Of a stretch of DNA of 64,000 nt, positions 12,561 to 23,130 are shown in pieces. Positions within the stretch are counted from its first letter, which is position 1, and each line of letters begins with the position of its first letter. The translations under genes and the position numbers were made by a program. Below the pieces are notes generated by a model, which saw nothing but the letters and a program-made list of their open reading frames with translations, did not search any database and was not told the origin of the DNA. This stretch comes from Parietaria judaica (taxonomy: Eukaryota; Streptophyta; Magnoliopsida; Rosales; Urticaceae), in NCBI GenBank assembly GCA_954871525.1, contig OX940870.1:8463501-8527500 (forward strand), given 5' to 3'.

Positions 12561-12604
12561 AGTCCCACATTGATAGATAATAAGAGTTTGGTGATGTTTA
12601 TATA
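12561..12604 (+). promoter_or_regulatory. Plant snRNA-type promoter module: USE plus TATA
   Basis: AGTCCCACATTG at 12561-12572 matches the plant Upstream Sequence Element (RTCCCACATCG) except at one base of the final CG. TTTATATA follows at 12597-12604, leaving 24 bp between them, the spacing of Pol III-type plant snRNA promoters. No U6, U3, 7SL or other known small RNA sequence follows. The module lies in the block present only in hAT copy 1. Function is unproven. Confidence 0.5.
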
Positions 12605-12722
12605 CCAAATATTAGGGATAAGGGCTTGGGCCCTTAGGGTCATAGGATTTTGTGGATGGGGGAGGACTCACACAAATGTACTACTACCACACGCGCGCGC
12701 CGCCGGCCGGCCGAGCCGGGAC

Positions 12723-12748
12723 GGGGTGGGGTGGGGTGGGGTGGGGTG
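12723..12748 (+). repeat. (GGGGT)n tract, predicted G-quadruplex
   Basis: Five successive GGGGT units follow a GC-rich run (CGCGCGCGCC, CCGGCCGGCC) in otherwise AT-rich DNA. Four or more G4 runs with one-base loops meet the usual G-quadruplex rule. It lies inside hAT copy 1. Confidence 0.85.
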
Positions 12749-12996
12749 GAAAATTTAATTGGTATTTTTGCCGAAATCTACCAATAGTTTAATTTTTTTC
12801 GAAATTCCAGTCATTTTTCGCCAGTTTTATGAGTAAAAACGACAAGAGGCATGCAAAACGAAATTCGTTCCGAATTTCCCGAAAAATGGTAAAACGACAG
12901 CGAAACGGTAGGAATGTCGTTTCGGTGTTCTCTGCAAAACGAAAGCCGACCCGAATTTCGACCGAAATTCCCGAAATTTGACACCTTGTTGAAAAC

Positions 12997-13525
12997 TATT
13001 AACACAATATAAAGAATAAAGATGAGAATACCAAATATGGGTTTGACTAAAGTTTGATTATTAGGCAGATATAGTCATATAGATATACACTTTGAAGATA
13101 AAATCACCCCCAAAAGGGAAAAAGAAAGCCAAAGTTGAGAATAAAAGTGTAAAAGCATTTATGTTGTGCGAGCTTGACTTTTTTTCAAAGCAAAGCAAAC
13201 GTGTGGCTGTGCTTAGTTGCTTGCAGAGTACGGCCTCATCTTCACAAAACGACAAGCGTTTTGGTGTTAGAGATATCTTCAAAAACTACTAGGGTTAGGG
13301 TGCGACTTTGGAAGTGGATTTTGCGTTCAATGATTGCGATGCGTGTGGCTTTCCGCGATCTAACTAGTAAAGATTATCGCTAATTAATATGTAACAACTG
13401 CCGTCTAACTGTAAACTATCAATCAATGTAGGGGCCAAACTCGCTTGATAATTGACCTAGCTATTGGTTTCCGAGGGATAAGAATCAAACGACAGCAATG
13501 AATGTTTCGTTAGAAAGTGAGGTTG
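12997..13525. other. Short intergenic stretch, no gene recognised
   Basis: It lies between two DNA-transposon copies. It might hold 5' exons of the CHY/RING pseudogene downstream, but I could not match any of it to the N-terminal CHY zinc finger. Confidence 0.4.
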
Positions 13526-14072
13526 TAGAGGTGAATCGGATATTCGGTGCGGTTTTTGACAAATAATAGATCGAATACCGCATTTCGGTATTTTAGAAAT
13601 GATAACCGAATATCCTATCCACATTTATCATATAATCGGTATTCAGTTGCGGTATTATCGATTTTTTCTCACATTTACCGCTTTTAAACTAATATCACAT
13701 CTCCAGAAATTGACTACTAATAATACACATAAAAATACGACTAAATGTTAATATTATAAAATATTACACATAAACGGATTATTAAATATTAATATTGCAC
13801 AATATTACAGGGAGAGATTAGATAAGAAAACTCTTTTCGATGTGTTGATAGGTATGGTAAATAGAATATAATAAATATAATATTAGATTTAGTTAAAGTG
13901 GTAAAACCGGGTAAGCGGTTACGGTTTTTACATTAAAACTGAAAACCCCGTTTTAACCTAATTCGGTATTCAGTTTTTCTCTCTCGGTATATTCGGTTTT
14001 AACCGCTTTAATAGCGGTTGCGGTTTAATCGGTATCGGTTTGATCGGTTTTCGGTTTTTTTGTTCACCCCTA
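13526..14072. mobile_element. MITE-like element with AGGGGTGAAC ends, copy A
   Basis: The left end TAGAGGTGAATC and right end GTTCACCCCTA are imperfect inverted repeats. The interior is rich in words such as CGGTATTCGGTTT and CCGAATACCGCATTTCGG, closely matching 53479-54817. A clean target duplication is not visible, so the exact ends are uncertain. It has no coding capacity and abuts the first recognisable exon of the CHY/RING pseudogene. Confidence 0.6.
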
Positions 14073-15228
14073 TAGGTGTATACACGGGTGTTTCATGTTG
14101 CTCAAGTTTGTACCAATTGTGGCGTCAACATGGGAAAGTATTTCTGTGAAAAATGCAAATTCTTCGAAGACGATGTAACGTTCCTTAATTAGATCTAAAA
14201 CTAGTGTTCCGTCGAATATTGATTTATTATTCGAATATCAGCAAATTGAAGTTAATTTTATTGTTCTTTTGTGCTAATAAGCTCTGTTTTAATCCGTTAT
14301 GCAGACCGATAAGGGTCACTTTCACTGTGATGATTGTGGAATCTGCAGGTCTCGGCTCTTCTATGTTTCTGAATGATTTATCTTTGTTTAAATTCGGCGA
14401 GTTTAACGAGTGTTTTCTTGTTTAATTAATTCCCGGAACAGAATTGGCAGCCGCGAGAATTTCTTCCACTGCAAGAAATGTGGTAAGCATTTCATCTACT
14501 TAACTAGATGCACTGTGAGTTGTTACTCCGAAATGATAAAGCGTGACAAGTAAGAGCCAACCATAAATCAAAATCCTGTGAATAATCTCTAAGATGTTTT
14601 TCTTTTTTCTGCTTAATAAGCTTGTTCTTAACATGAATTTGGTGTATAATCCCTCAGTTATTGTTGTCCCATTTGCTCCAAGTCCATTATCGATATGTCG
14701 AAGACATGGAAGAGAATCGATGAGGAGGTACTTTTGAGCTAGAGCTCGTTCGGGTTTACCTGAATCGTAGCTACGGAAATCATCGAGTTCATTTAATTTT
14801 CTTCCAAAATAGAGGCTATTTTCTCGTGCTTGTTTTGCAGATAGAAGAGACAATCAAGGTTAGAACTTTGATTCTTCATGTCCTTGTTTTTCGTTTTCAG
14901 TCTCTAATAGATTAATTTCATTTTTTATTGCTCTTGCTTGGAAACTGCTCACTATCTACTTTAAAATCATATTTTTTGTTCCATGAAAGTCGATAATATC
15001 TACTCCACCCCTGAAATTAAATGTCGAAACCAAGTCGCCCCACGGAAGAACTTCAGAGACCACTAAAAGCGTGTCAAGAGACAAAACCCGAGACCATAGA
15101 TCGATCAAATCTAAATCAAAAGAATGAACAAACTAACTATGAAGACATCACCACAGAAAATACTAGTACTTACACGACTCTTACGACCGTCTTTCTAGAC
15201 TGCGAATACCGTTATTAAATTAGGTGTC

Positions 15229-15722
15229 TGATAGATCCGAGCTCGTGAAGCCCGGTATCTTGACGTACAAGCGAAGAAAAGGCGCCAAGGGAAAGACGGT
15301 CATTTAAAGTGTTTCAATTAAGTCTTTGATTTTCAATTAAAGACTTGATTGTCCTTTGATTGATCTGATTTATTTCCAATAAAGTCTGATTTATTTCCAA
15401 TAAATGTGTTTTATCAGATTAAGTCCTAAATTAGTGTTATTTCCTTTTTAGTGCATAACTGTGGCTGACCATGTTGGTCAACAGCCTATTATACGCCTAG
15501 GGCTTCTGGTTTGTGTCTTTTGTGTATTGTTTTAGTCTTTGTGACTCTCTCTTCACCATAAGGAGAGCTTGGCCGTGCTCTCGAATTCACGTGCCAAGAG
15601 TTACCATGTTTATTCAATAAAGTATCCGGAAAGTGTCATCGTTGTGGTGTATTTTCCGTTGGTTTGATCATTACTTTGTGTGAGGCAAATTCTGGTTACA
15701 GATTTAGTTTTGGGTCCTATCA
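15229..15722 (+). repeat. Gypsy 5' LTR
   Basis: Starts TGATAGATCC and ends GGTCCTATCA; 494 bp, matching 20753-21246 with six differences. It includes a copy of the sequence encoding the polyprotein C-terminus, because in the 3' copy the reading frame runs into the LTR. Confidence 0.95.
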
Positions 15723-15750
15723 AATTGAAGCACCGATCTTGTGACCGGGA

Positions 15751-18700
15751 ATGGCAAAGAGCACGCGCAGCGGACAGAACAATCCTGCGATGTCGACGGA
15801 GAGTGGGAGAGATATGCGCAACGCAATTGACGCGCAGCAAGAGGCCCTCGACGAGATACGGCGCATGCAGCAAGAGATGCGGGAGCAGATTCGATGCGAC
15901 CAGGAGACTCACCGTCCAGAGATGGAACGTGCAGCGGAGCGGGAGGCGCGCGCTGCTGAGAGTACAGCCGAGCGCGAGGCGCGAGCTGAGGCTATAATGT
16001 CTGACCTGATGGCGCTTATTCGCGGTATGACTGTCGCGGCACAGCCGGCGATTCCACCGGTGCAAACCGCGATTAAAGGAGTCGCAGCCGACCCACCCTT
16101 CTCCGGGAAGCAAATTGAAAACGCGCCACAGTTGCCGGGAACGTCGTCCACCAACCAAAATACGACGCCCCTGCGACAGGACGCGCGGATTCCGATTGCT
16201 ACTGTTGAGAATATCGATCCGCTCGCCCCCATTTTGACGCATAATGTCGATGACCATTTGTGGGTGGCGCGGATCCGACGAGGAGCACAAGAAGAAGCGG
16301 AAGAGCAGGAGCGACTAGAACACGAGCGACGACAGCTCCCAGAGGAGCAAAATCCCAGGCAGCGGCGACCGGCACCGAACCACGACCGATACGATCGCGG
16401 GATACAACAGCCCCCTCGAGTCGTCGCTCCGGAGCAGTATCGCGAGGACACGGACGACAGCGAGGATTTTTCTGAGCAATCAGATGACACACGAAACTAT
16501 CGAGGCGAACGACGAGCCCTACACCCGAGGAACCGCGATGGTGACCGAGTTTGACAACTCCAAATGCCCATTTTTTACGGAACCGATGCCGAGGAATGGA
16601 TATTCAAAGCGGAACGGTAGTTTGAGGCGAACCGAATCCGAGGTTACGATAGGATAAACGCTGTCGGAGTATGTTTAGAAGGGAAGGCACATTGATGGTT
16701 CAAAATTAAGTGACGTCGAGAACCGTTTAGCGGTTGGCGAAACTTCACTCGGTGGCTCCAAGAACGTTTCCGTGACATTCGCGAAAATCGGTACAACGAC
16801 CAGCTAGCGACAATAGCGCAACATGGGACACTCGCAGCATATATCGACGAGTTTGAACGCCTTCAAGAACACTTGCAACACACACCGGAGGACATACTCA
16901 TGGACACTTTTATTCGAGGTTTGAAATCAGATCTTAACTCTGTAGTACTATTCTAAAAGCCTCGGGGATTAGATGAGGCGGTCGAGCTCGCTCTCCGCGC
17001 GGAGGAAAGCGGGCTGGTCAAAGTTCGGGGAAGATCGGGGACAACATCCGCAACCACGTTTTCTCGATCGTTCGCGAAGGAGGTACCAAGGGGTGGAGGT
17101 TCGAGCTCCGAGGCAGCAACGGAAACTCCCGTCAAGAGGCTCACCGAAACCAAATATGCGTCAAAGCGTAAACTCGGACTTTGCTATCGCTGCGATGAGA
17201 AGTTCGGACCGGGGCCCCGTTGCAAGGTCACGCTCAACATCATGTTAACGCAAGACCCGATCGACACGACGGAGGAAACCGAGGAGCAAGTAGTCGAGGA
17301 CGAGTATGAAAAACTGCACCTCCACCATATAGAGGTATATCTTCGCTCGGTTATGGGCTTAACATCGGGACAAACTATCAAGATATGTGGCTCAATCGGT
17401 TCTCATGAGGTCCTTGTTCTAATTGATTGCGGTGCCACTCACAATTTTATCGCTAACCACGCTATCGATGTTTTGAACCTCACGCTCTCACCCACCTCGA
17501 AGTATGGCGTAGTCATGGGATCCGGCAAGAAAGAGTGGAGCCAAGGGGTATGTCGTAACCTCCATCTCGATCTTCAAGGCGAGCACGTGCTCAGGGATTT
17601 TCTTCCGATCGATATGGGAAATACGGACGTGATTCTCGGAATGACATGGCTTCAAGAACTCCCTGCCACAACTGTTTATTGGAGGAAGCTTCGCTTGGAG
17701 TATACTTTGGAGGATCGACGAGTGGTTTTGCAAGGAGATCCAAGCCTATGTCGCTCGCTGATCTCGGTTAAGGCGATGGCACATGCGTTGTCTGACACCG
17801 GGTGTGGATACCTAGTAGAACTGTGGCAAGTCAGCCCCGAAATTCCCGAGGAGTCCTCCCCAATAGAAGCTGATGTCGCTGACTTGCTGCAACGATTTGA
17901 TGACATCTTCACCATGCTACCGGGGCTGCCACCATCGCGCTCGCACGACCACGCCATCACGTTGAAGGACGGTACTCAACCGATCAGCGTACCACCTTAC
18001 CGCTATCCCCAAATTCAAAAAGATGAGATCGAGCGACTCGTCCATGACATGCTTAAGAGCGGCATTATTCAACCAAGCGCGAGCTCGTTTTCCAGCCCCG
18101 TGCTCTTGGTCAAGAAGAAAGACGGTAGTTGGCGGTTTTGCATCGATTACCGTGCGGTGAATAAGGAGACCGTTCTCGACAAGTTTCCAATTATGGTGAT
18201 CGATGAGCTTCTCGACGAGCTACACGGTGCCACGGTCTTCACCAAGATTGATTTGAAGTCCGGTTACCACCAAATTCGGATGAAACCCGAGGATGTAGCA
18301 AAAACAGCTTTCCGCACGCACGAGGGGCACTATGAGTTCTTGGTAATGCCTTTTGGCCTCACCAATGCACCAGCTACGTCCAATCCCTAATGAATGATGT
18401 TTTTCGCCCATTCTTCCGGAAATTCGTACTTGTTTTCTTCGACGATATACTAGTATACAGCCGCGACCGTACCGAACATATGCGCCACTTGGAAAAAGTT
18501 TTCCAGACCTTAGATAACCACCGTCTCTATGCGAACCGGAAGAAATGCCTCTTCGCACAAGCGCAAGTGGAATACCTTGGCCATATTGTATCCGGCACCG
18601 GGGTGGCTGCCGATCAATCCAAGATTATTGCGATGTTGGATTGGCCGACCCCAACGACTCTTCGGGGACTCCGCAGTTTCCTCGGCCTCACCGGGTACTA

Positions 18701-20831
18701 CCGCCACTTTGTCAAGGGGTATAGCTCTATCGCATGGCCACTCACCGAGCAGCTCAAGAAGGATAATTTTCATTAGGGCGACGCCGCGACCGAGGCTTTT
18801 GCGAAGTTAAAAACTGCGATGACGCAAGTACCGGTGTTGGCCCTTCCCGATTACAAATGATCGTTCATCGTTGAGACCGACGCTTCCGGGTTCGGACTTG
18901 GCGCTGTACTCATGCAAGAGCGCCGACCTATCGCCTACTTCAGCCAAACGCTCACTGCTCGCGCGCGCTTAAAATCGGTTTACGAACGAGAGCTCATGGC
19001 AATTGTTCTCGCTATTCAAACATGGCGACCGTATCTCATTGGCCGGCATTTCATCGTCCGAACAGATCAAAGAAGCCTTAAGTTTCTCCTCGACCAACGC
19101 ATGGTCACCGAAGAGCATCAACGGTGGCTTTGCAAGCTTTTGGGCTACGATTTCGAGATACAATATCGTCTGGGCAGCGAGAACAAAGCTGCAGATGCCC
19201 TCTCTCACAAAACCGAGGATCCTCACTTTGCTGCCATGTCGATGACTACTTGCAACGACCTTGAGGATTTGATCCATGCCTTTGCTCGCCACACCGAGAC
19301 TCAACAATTCGCGGCTGTTTCTGTCCCCTTTTGTCTCGACCTTGAGGCACTTATACGTGAGGCCGCAAACAACGAAGAGCTCGAAGCCATCCGCGTCGCT
19401 GTTCGCGACGGCATCCACCCATAGCGGTATTACTCATTAAACGGGACTCGCCTTCTCTACCAAGGTCGCCTTGTGCTACCACGCACTTCAGCGGCGATTC
19501 CGGGGCTAATTCGGGAATTCCACGGCAGTGCGATCGGAGGACATGTGGGAGGACGGAAGACCTACCAAAGGATAGAAGCTGAGCTTTATTGGGTCGGAAT
19601 GAAAAAGGACATCGAGGAAGCCGTGGCTAGTTGTGACGTGTGCCAACGCAACAATTATCAAGCGCAAGCACCGGCCGGTTTACTACAGCCGCTTGCTTTA
19701 CCGACGCAGGTTTGGGAAGAGATTTCCATGGATTTCATTGATGGTTTACCGAGCTCCAAGAGATACACGGTGATCTTCGTAGTTGTGTGTCGTTTGACCA
19801 AGTATGCTCACTTCGTCCCACTTCGTCACCCTTATATTGCTGCCTCGGTGGCTGAAGTTTTTATCCGTGAAATCGTGCGCCTCCACGGTCCACCGGAGTC
19901 GATCGTGTCCGATCGTGATAAGGTCTTCTTGAGTCAATTTTGGGCAGCCCTTCACAAGGCGCAAGGAACTGCACTAAAGAAGAGTACGGCATACCATCCC
20001 GAAACTGACGGGCAAACGGTGGTCGTCAATCGGAGTGTGGAGACATATCTTCGGTGCTTCATTTTTGAAAAGCCAAAACAGTGGCAGCGTTGGCTTGCTT
20101 GGGTAGAATATTGGTACAATACCTCGTACCATTTGGGGCTGAGAATGACGCCGTTCAAGGCCCTCTACGGACGGGAACCGCCACACTTGATCTATTATGG
20201 CCATGGGACAACACCGGTCTCAGACGTCGATCGATACCTCACCGAGCGCGACCACACCCTTGAAGAACTCCGCGGTCATCTCTTGCGCGCGCAACAAATC
20301 ATGAAGCAGCAAGCTGATTCTCACCGTCGTGACGTGAGTTTTGATGTGGGAGATCGTGTATACCTCAAAATCCGGCCATATCAGCAACGATCGTTAGCGC
20401 GCCGAAGAAATGAGAAGCTGTCTCCCCGCTACTTCGGGCCCTACGAAGTCGAGACTAAAGTGGGACCGGTAGCTTATCGACTCAAGCTTCCTGCATCGGC
20501 CACTACCCACCGTGTTTTTCATGTCTCGCAACTCCGCCGTGGTATCGGTGATCATGAGGTGCACCCAGATCTGCCCGCGACTCTACAAGAAGTTCAAGGC
20601 CGACGGTCGGAAAGCGAGGGCAATGGAGAAGTGCTCGTGGCATGGAAGAATCTCCCGGAGTACGAGGCCACGTGGGAAAGGGAGGAGGTCATGAAGGCGC
20701 AATTCCCGGACTTCAACCTTGAGGTCAAGATTGATTTCGCAAGGGGGAGTAATGATAGATCCGAGCTCATGAAGCCCGGTATCTTGACGTACAAGCGAAG
20801 AAAAGGCGCCAAGGGCAAGACGGTCATTTAA
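15751..20831 (+). pseudogene. Gypsy gag-pol polyprotein (inactivated)
   Basis: In order: a gag region with a Glu/Arg-rich coiled segment (15751-16554) and core (to about 17150); a degenerate CCHC knuckle ([14 protein letters not shown], with Pro where His is usual); an aspartic protease reading [11 protein letters not shown] (Cys for the usual Ser/Thr of DSG/DTG); reverse transcriptase with [22 protein letters not shown] and VFFDDILVYS; RNase H ([14 protein letters not shown]); an HHCC plus DDE integrase; and a chromodomain-like tail (VAWKNLPEYEATWE). Internal stops lie at 16618, 16693, 16711, 16954, 18774, 18858 and 19422. A frameshift near 18380 breaks the RT. The integrase catalytic Glu is replaced by Val (GQTVVVNR). 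The frame runs through the purine tract and ends 26 codons inside the 3' LTR. Confidence 0.92.
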
Positions 20832-21246
20832 AGTGTTTCAATTAAGTCTTTGATTTTCAATTAAAGACTTGATTGTCCTTTGATTGATCTGATTTATTTC
20901 CAATAAAGTCTGATTTATTTCCAATAAATGTGTTTTATCAGATTAAGTCCTAAATTAGTGTTATTTCCTTTTTAGTGCATAACTGTGGCTGACCATGTTG
21001 GTCAACAGCCTATTATACGCCTAGGGCTTCTGGTTTGTGTCTTTTGTGTATTGTTTTAGTCTTTGTGACTCTCTCTTCACCATAAGGAGAGCTTGGTCGT
21101 GCTCTCGAATTCACGTGCCAAGAGTTACCATGTTTATTCAATAAAGTATCCGGAAAGTGTCATCGTTGTGGTGCATTTTCCGTTGGTTCGATCATTACTT
21201 TGTGTGAGGCAAATTCTGGTTACAGATTTGGTTTTGGGTCCTATCA
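20753..21246 (+). repeat. Gypsy 3' LTR
   Basis: 494-bp direct repeat of 15229-15722, followed by the target duplication GTGTC. Its first 79 bp encode the end of the polyprotein. Confidence 0.95.
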
Positions 21247-21553
21247 GTGTCATAATCGGAAAATAGGCGTGCATGTACGTTAACTGAATTGTGTATTAAG
21301 ACTGACACTCTTTAAATAGTGGATTCAGGTAAGGTATATCAGGTATCATAGCGGAACTTAGGTGAGAAACTTGAGTTTTTGCAGTCTATAGATCTCGTGA
21401 CGTGAGAGTTTCGGTTTTGCAGGTTTGGATTCTGTGCAACGATTGCAACGACACAACGGAGGTGTATTTCCACATAATTGGGCAGAAATGCAGGGCAGCC
21501 ACTGCGAATCGTACAACACGATCATGATCGCGCCACCCGTTCTTCCCCAATGA

Positions 21554-22749
21554 CCGACCAGATTTGTTTCGCTTTCGACGATGCTTTTGCAAGCAGAAAA
21601 GAAACTTCTCGAAATTGCATCTTCAGATCAATACATACAAAATATGGAGAAGTATTGGTGTGATTTTTACATAAATACATCTTCTTTTGAACTTTCATGC
21701 GTGCCTTCCAAGACTTTTGTGCAGGCTAGGCTAATATTCATACAGTCTTCCTCCCAATGAAGTTAATTTGAGCCTTGAAACCCAAGTTAGTGAGATTTAT
21801 GTGTAAACAAACACCGTCATATACAAGGAAATGGTTATGAATTACAATTGCTGCTATTTATTTATTAGAAATTATAAGAAATGCTCATTTTGTGTCAAAG
21901 TTTTTAGAAAAATGTCCATGTGTGAGAGTAAAAAATACACACAATTAGCATTTTTCTTAAACCTTTGACACAAAATGGGCATTTTTTAAAATAACCCTTT
22001 ATTTATTTATGATCAAATATGGCTATTGAGGGTGGAAAATCGCCTTGCCAACATCTTCGGTACTTTGTTTTTATTTTGAAAACTGGCATCGACATTTCAT
22101 TTAGACCGAATACTCTTTAATTTCAGCTTGAATCCTTAATAATTGACTAAGCTACGGTTATTTATAAGCGATATAACGTTGATAAAAAATAAACAATCGT
22201 TCATTAATTATTATTATTTTTTTTACTTTTTTCACATGAGGAAGAAATGACACAATTTTCTATCTTTTTATTTTTTTATATACAAACTCATGGTCCAACA
22301 AAATCTAAAATCAAATTTATGACGGATTTTTAGTCACAAATAGATCTCCCGTGCAATCGATCCAATCTCCAAAAAAAATCTTGGTTTTAAATTTTTAGGT
22401 TCCGTTGTCTTTGTAAGAGTAAACAAAAAACCGAAGACCTTGTTGTACAATATATAGCACGATGATACTAATTTAATTTGTTAATTGTTATGATCATTAT
22501 AAGACCTTAATATGGGCACCAATTTCCTCTAAATTCAGCTTTTTGTTCATTTGAGCACCTCGAAAAAAAAAGAAAAAAAAACATTAGATAACATAAAATA
22601 GTCACTTTATTGATGGATCATTTTACAAATTACAATTATTTGGTGGCACAAATTTGACTAAACCAACCGAGATTAAATAGATAACATGTAATCACAAATT
22701 AGTTGATACCATTATTCTTTTTTGACATAATTTAATTACTAATATCGAA
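21554..22749. other. Intergenic DNA after the CHY/RING relic, with repeats
   Basis: No gene seen. Contains the hairpin repeat at 21878-21989 and, at about 22300-22455, sequence related to the dispersed repeat at 8451-9114 (shared CGAAGACCTTGTTGTACAA-like end). Confidence 0.5.
21878..21989. repeat. Short inverted-repeat (MITE-like) hairpin
   Basis: The left arm AAATGCTCATTTTGTGTCAA is nearly the reverse complement of the right arm (TTTGACACAAAATGGGCATT); the arms are about 37 bp around a loop of about 35 bp. A hairpin RNA could form if transcribed. No coding capacity. Confidence 0.7.
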
Positions 22750-22935
22750 TCAGTTGATGCTCCGGCAGTTGAGCCTGATCTCACCCGCGTCCCCGGTTAG
22801 AACCCCAATCTTGCCCATGTTGACCATGGACGCCGCGAAGGCCTTGGAGAAGGTCCTCGGGTTCTTGAACCGGTTGACGAGGTTTCAGGACTTTTCGTCC
22901 TTGAGCAGCGCCGCGTGGGACGTCAAGAGGCCCTA
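22750..22935 (-). pseudogene. Class III peroxidase 3'-terminal fragment
   Basis: The minus strand reads GLLTSHAALLKDEKS, a stop, then NLVNRFKNPRTFSKAFAASM and VNMGKIGVLTGDAGEIRLNC before the natural stop at 22750-22752. This is the C-terminal end of secretory plant peroxidases, which oxidise phenolics in the apoplast. An Arg-to-stop type change (TGA) interrupts it, and upstream exons carrying the haem-binding histidines are absent. A frameshift appears near the 5' edge. It is an isolated remnant. Confidence 0.85.
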
Positions 22936-23130
22936 CTACATCTATCTTACCAAAGCATGAAGCTAATTAAACCAACAAAAGAAGAAAATAATGTGATTTC
23001 ATGGCTTGGGAAGTTGTAGAAAACGAGCGAATGCAGATCGAAGAATCTCTATTGAGATCGGAAAACTGTTACAGAAGAATACAAATGCAAATCCATGAAA
23101 TTAAATGAGAGAATAAACTAACTATCAATG
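22936..23130. other. 3' flank of the 71-residue protein gene
   Basis: AT-rich, no coding sequence. It likely holds the 3' UTR of the gene starting at 23681 on the minus strand. Confidence 0.4.

Larger units (their letters stand above)
11981..12988. mobile_element. Non-autonomous hAT-type DNA transposon, copy 1, with 8-bp TSD
   Basis: The element starts CAAGGTTTAAAATGCC and ends CGAAATTTGACACCTTG, imperfect inverted repeats of each other. It is flanked by identical 8-mers TTGAAAAC at 11973-11980 and 12989-12996, the duplication length of the hAT superfamily. No transposase is encoded. It shares ends and most of its interior with 40785-41596 but carries about 200 bp extra (roughly 12550-12750) holding a USE/TATA module and a G-rich block. 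Confidence 0.85.
15229..21246 (+). mobile_element. Complete Ty3/Gypsy (chromovirus-like) LTR retrotransposon, TSD GTGTC
   Basis: Two 494-bp LTRs (15229-15722 and 20753-21246) with TG...CA ends enclose gag-pol remains. The five-base duplication GTGTC lies at 15224-15228 and 21247-21251. A purine tract AAGGGGGAGTAA immediately precedes the 3' LTR. By eye the LTRs differ at six positions (about 1.2%), five of them transitions, suggesting a fairly recent insertion. It landed in an intron of the CHY/RING pseudogene in the same orientation. Many stops and two frameshifts make it non-autonomous. Confidence 0.95.
14076..21553 (+). pseudogene. CHY/CTCHY-RING zinc-finger E3 ubiquitin ligase pseudogene (CHYR1/RZFP34-like), split by a Gypsy element
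   Basis: Exons recognised by residues and splice sites: about 14076-14174 ([17 protein letters not shown]), 14305-14348 (GHFHCDDCGICR), 14442-14482 (RENFFHCKKC), 14508-14549 (EMIKRD), 14658-14727 ([19 protein letters not shown]), 14841-14858, and 21423-21553 ([17 protein letters not shown], then SHCESYNT to a stop). Family members ubiquitinate targets using an N-terminal CHY finger, a CTCHY finger and a C-terminal RING. Here the CHY finger is not found. The exon(s) for the first half of the RING are deleted, leaving a 25-bp stub between a donor (14483) and an acceptor (14507). There is one extra base near 14520 and a few extra bases in the last exon, both shifting frame. A 6-kb Gypsy element occupies the last intron. 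The gene is dead. Confidence 0.85.

Noticed and set aside
12561..12700. A U6 or U3 snRNA gene downstream of the USE/TATA module
   Set aside because: The expected snRNA starts and conserved blocks are not present after the TATA. Only the promoter-like module is supported.
13092..13383. Frames that might be the missing CHY zinc-finger exon of the pseudogene
   Set aside because: No CHY-type Cys/His spacing could be found in any frame.
13526..14072. A perfect 8-bp target duplication for MITE copy A
   Set aside because: The best pairing (AGGTTGTA versus AGGTGTA) needs a deletion and different end positions, so it is not counted.
14500..14853. Minus-strand open frame of 117 codons
   Set aside because: It lies opposite exons of the CHY/RING pseudogene, which are supported by family motifs and splice sites.
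15610..16490. Minus-strand open frames opposite the Gypsy gag
   Set aside because: Antisense shadows of the GC-rich gag region, with low-complexity Arg/Ser content and no domain.
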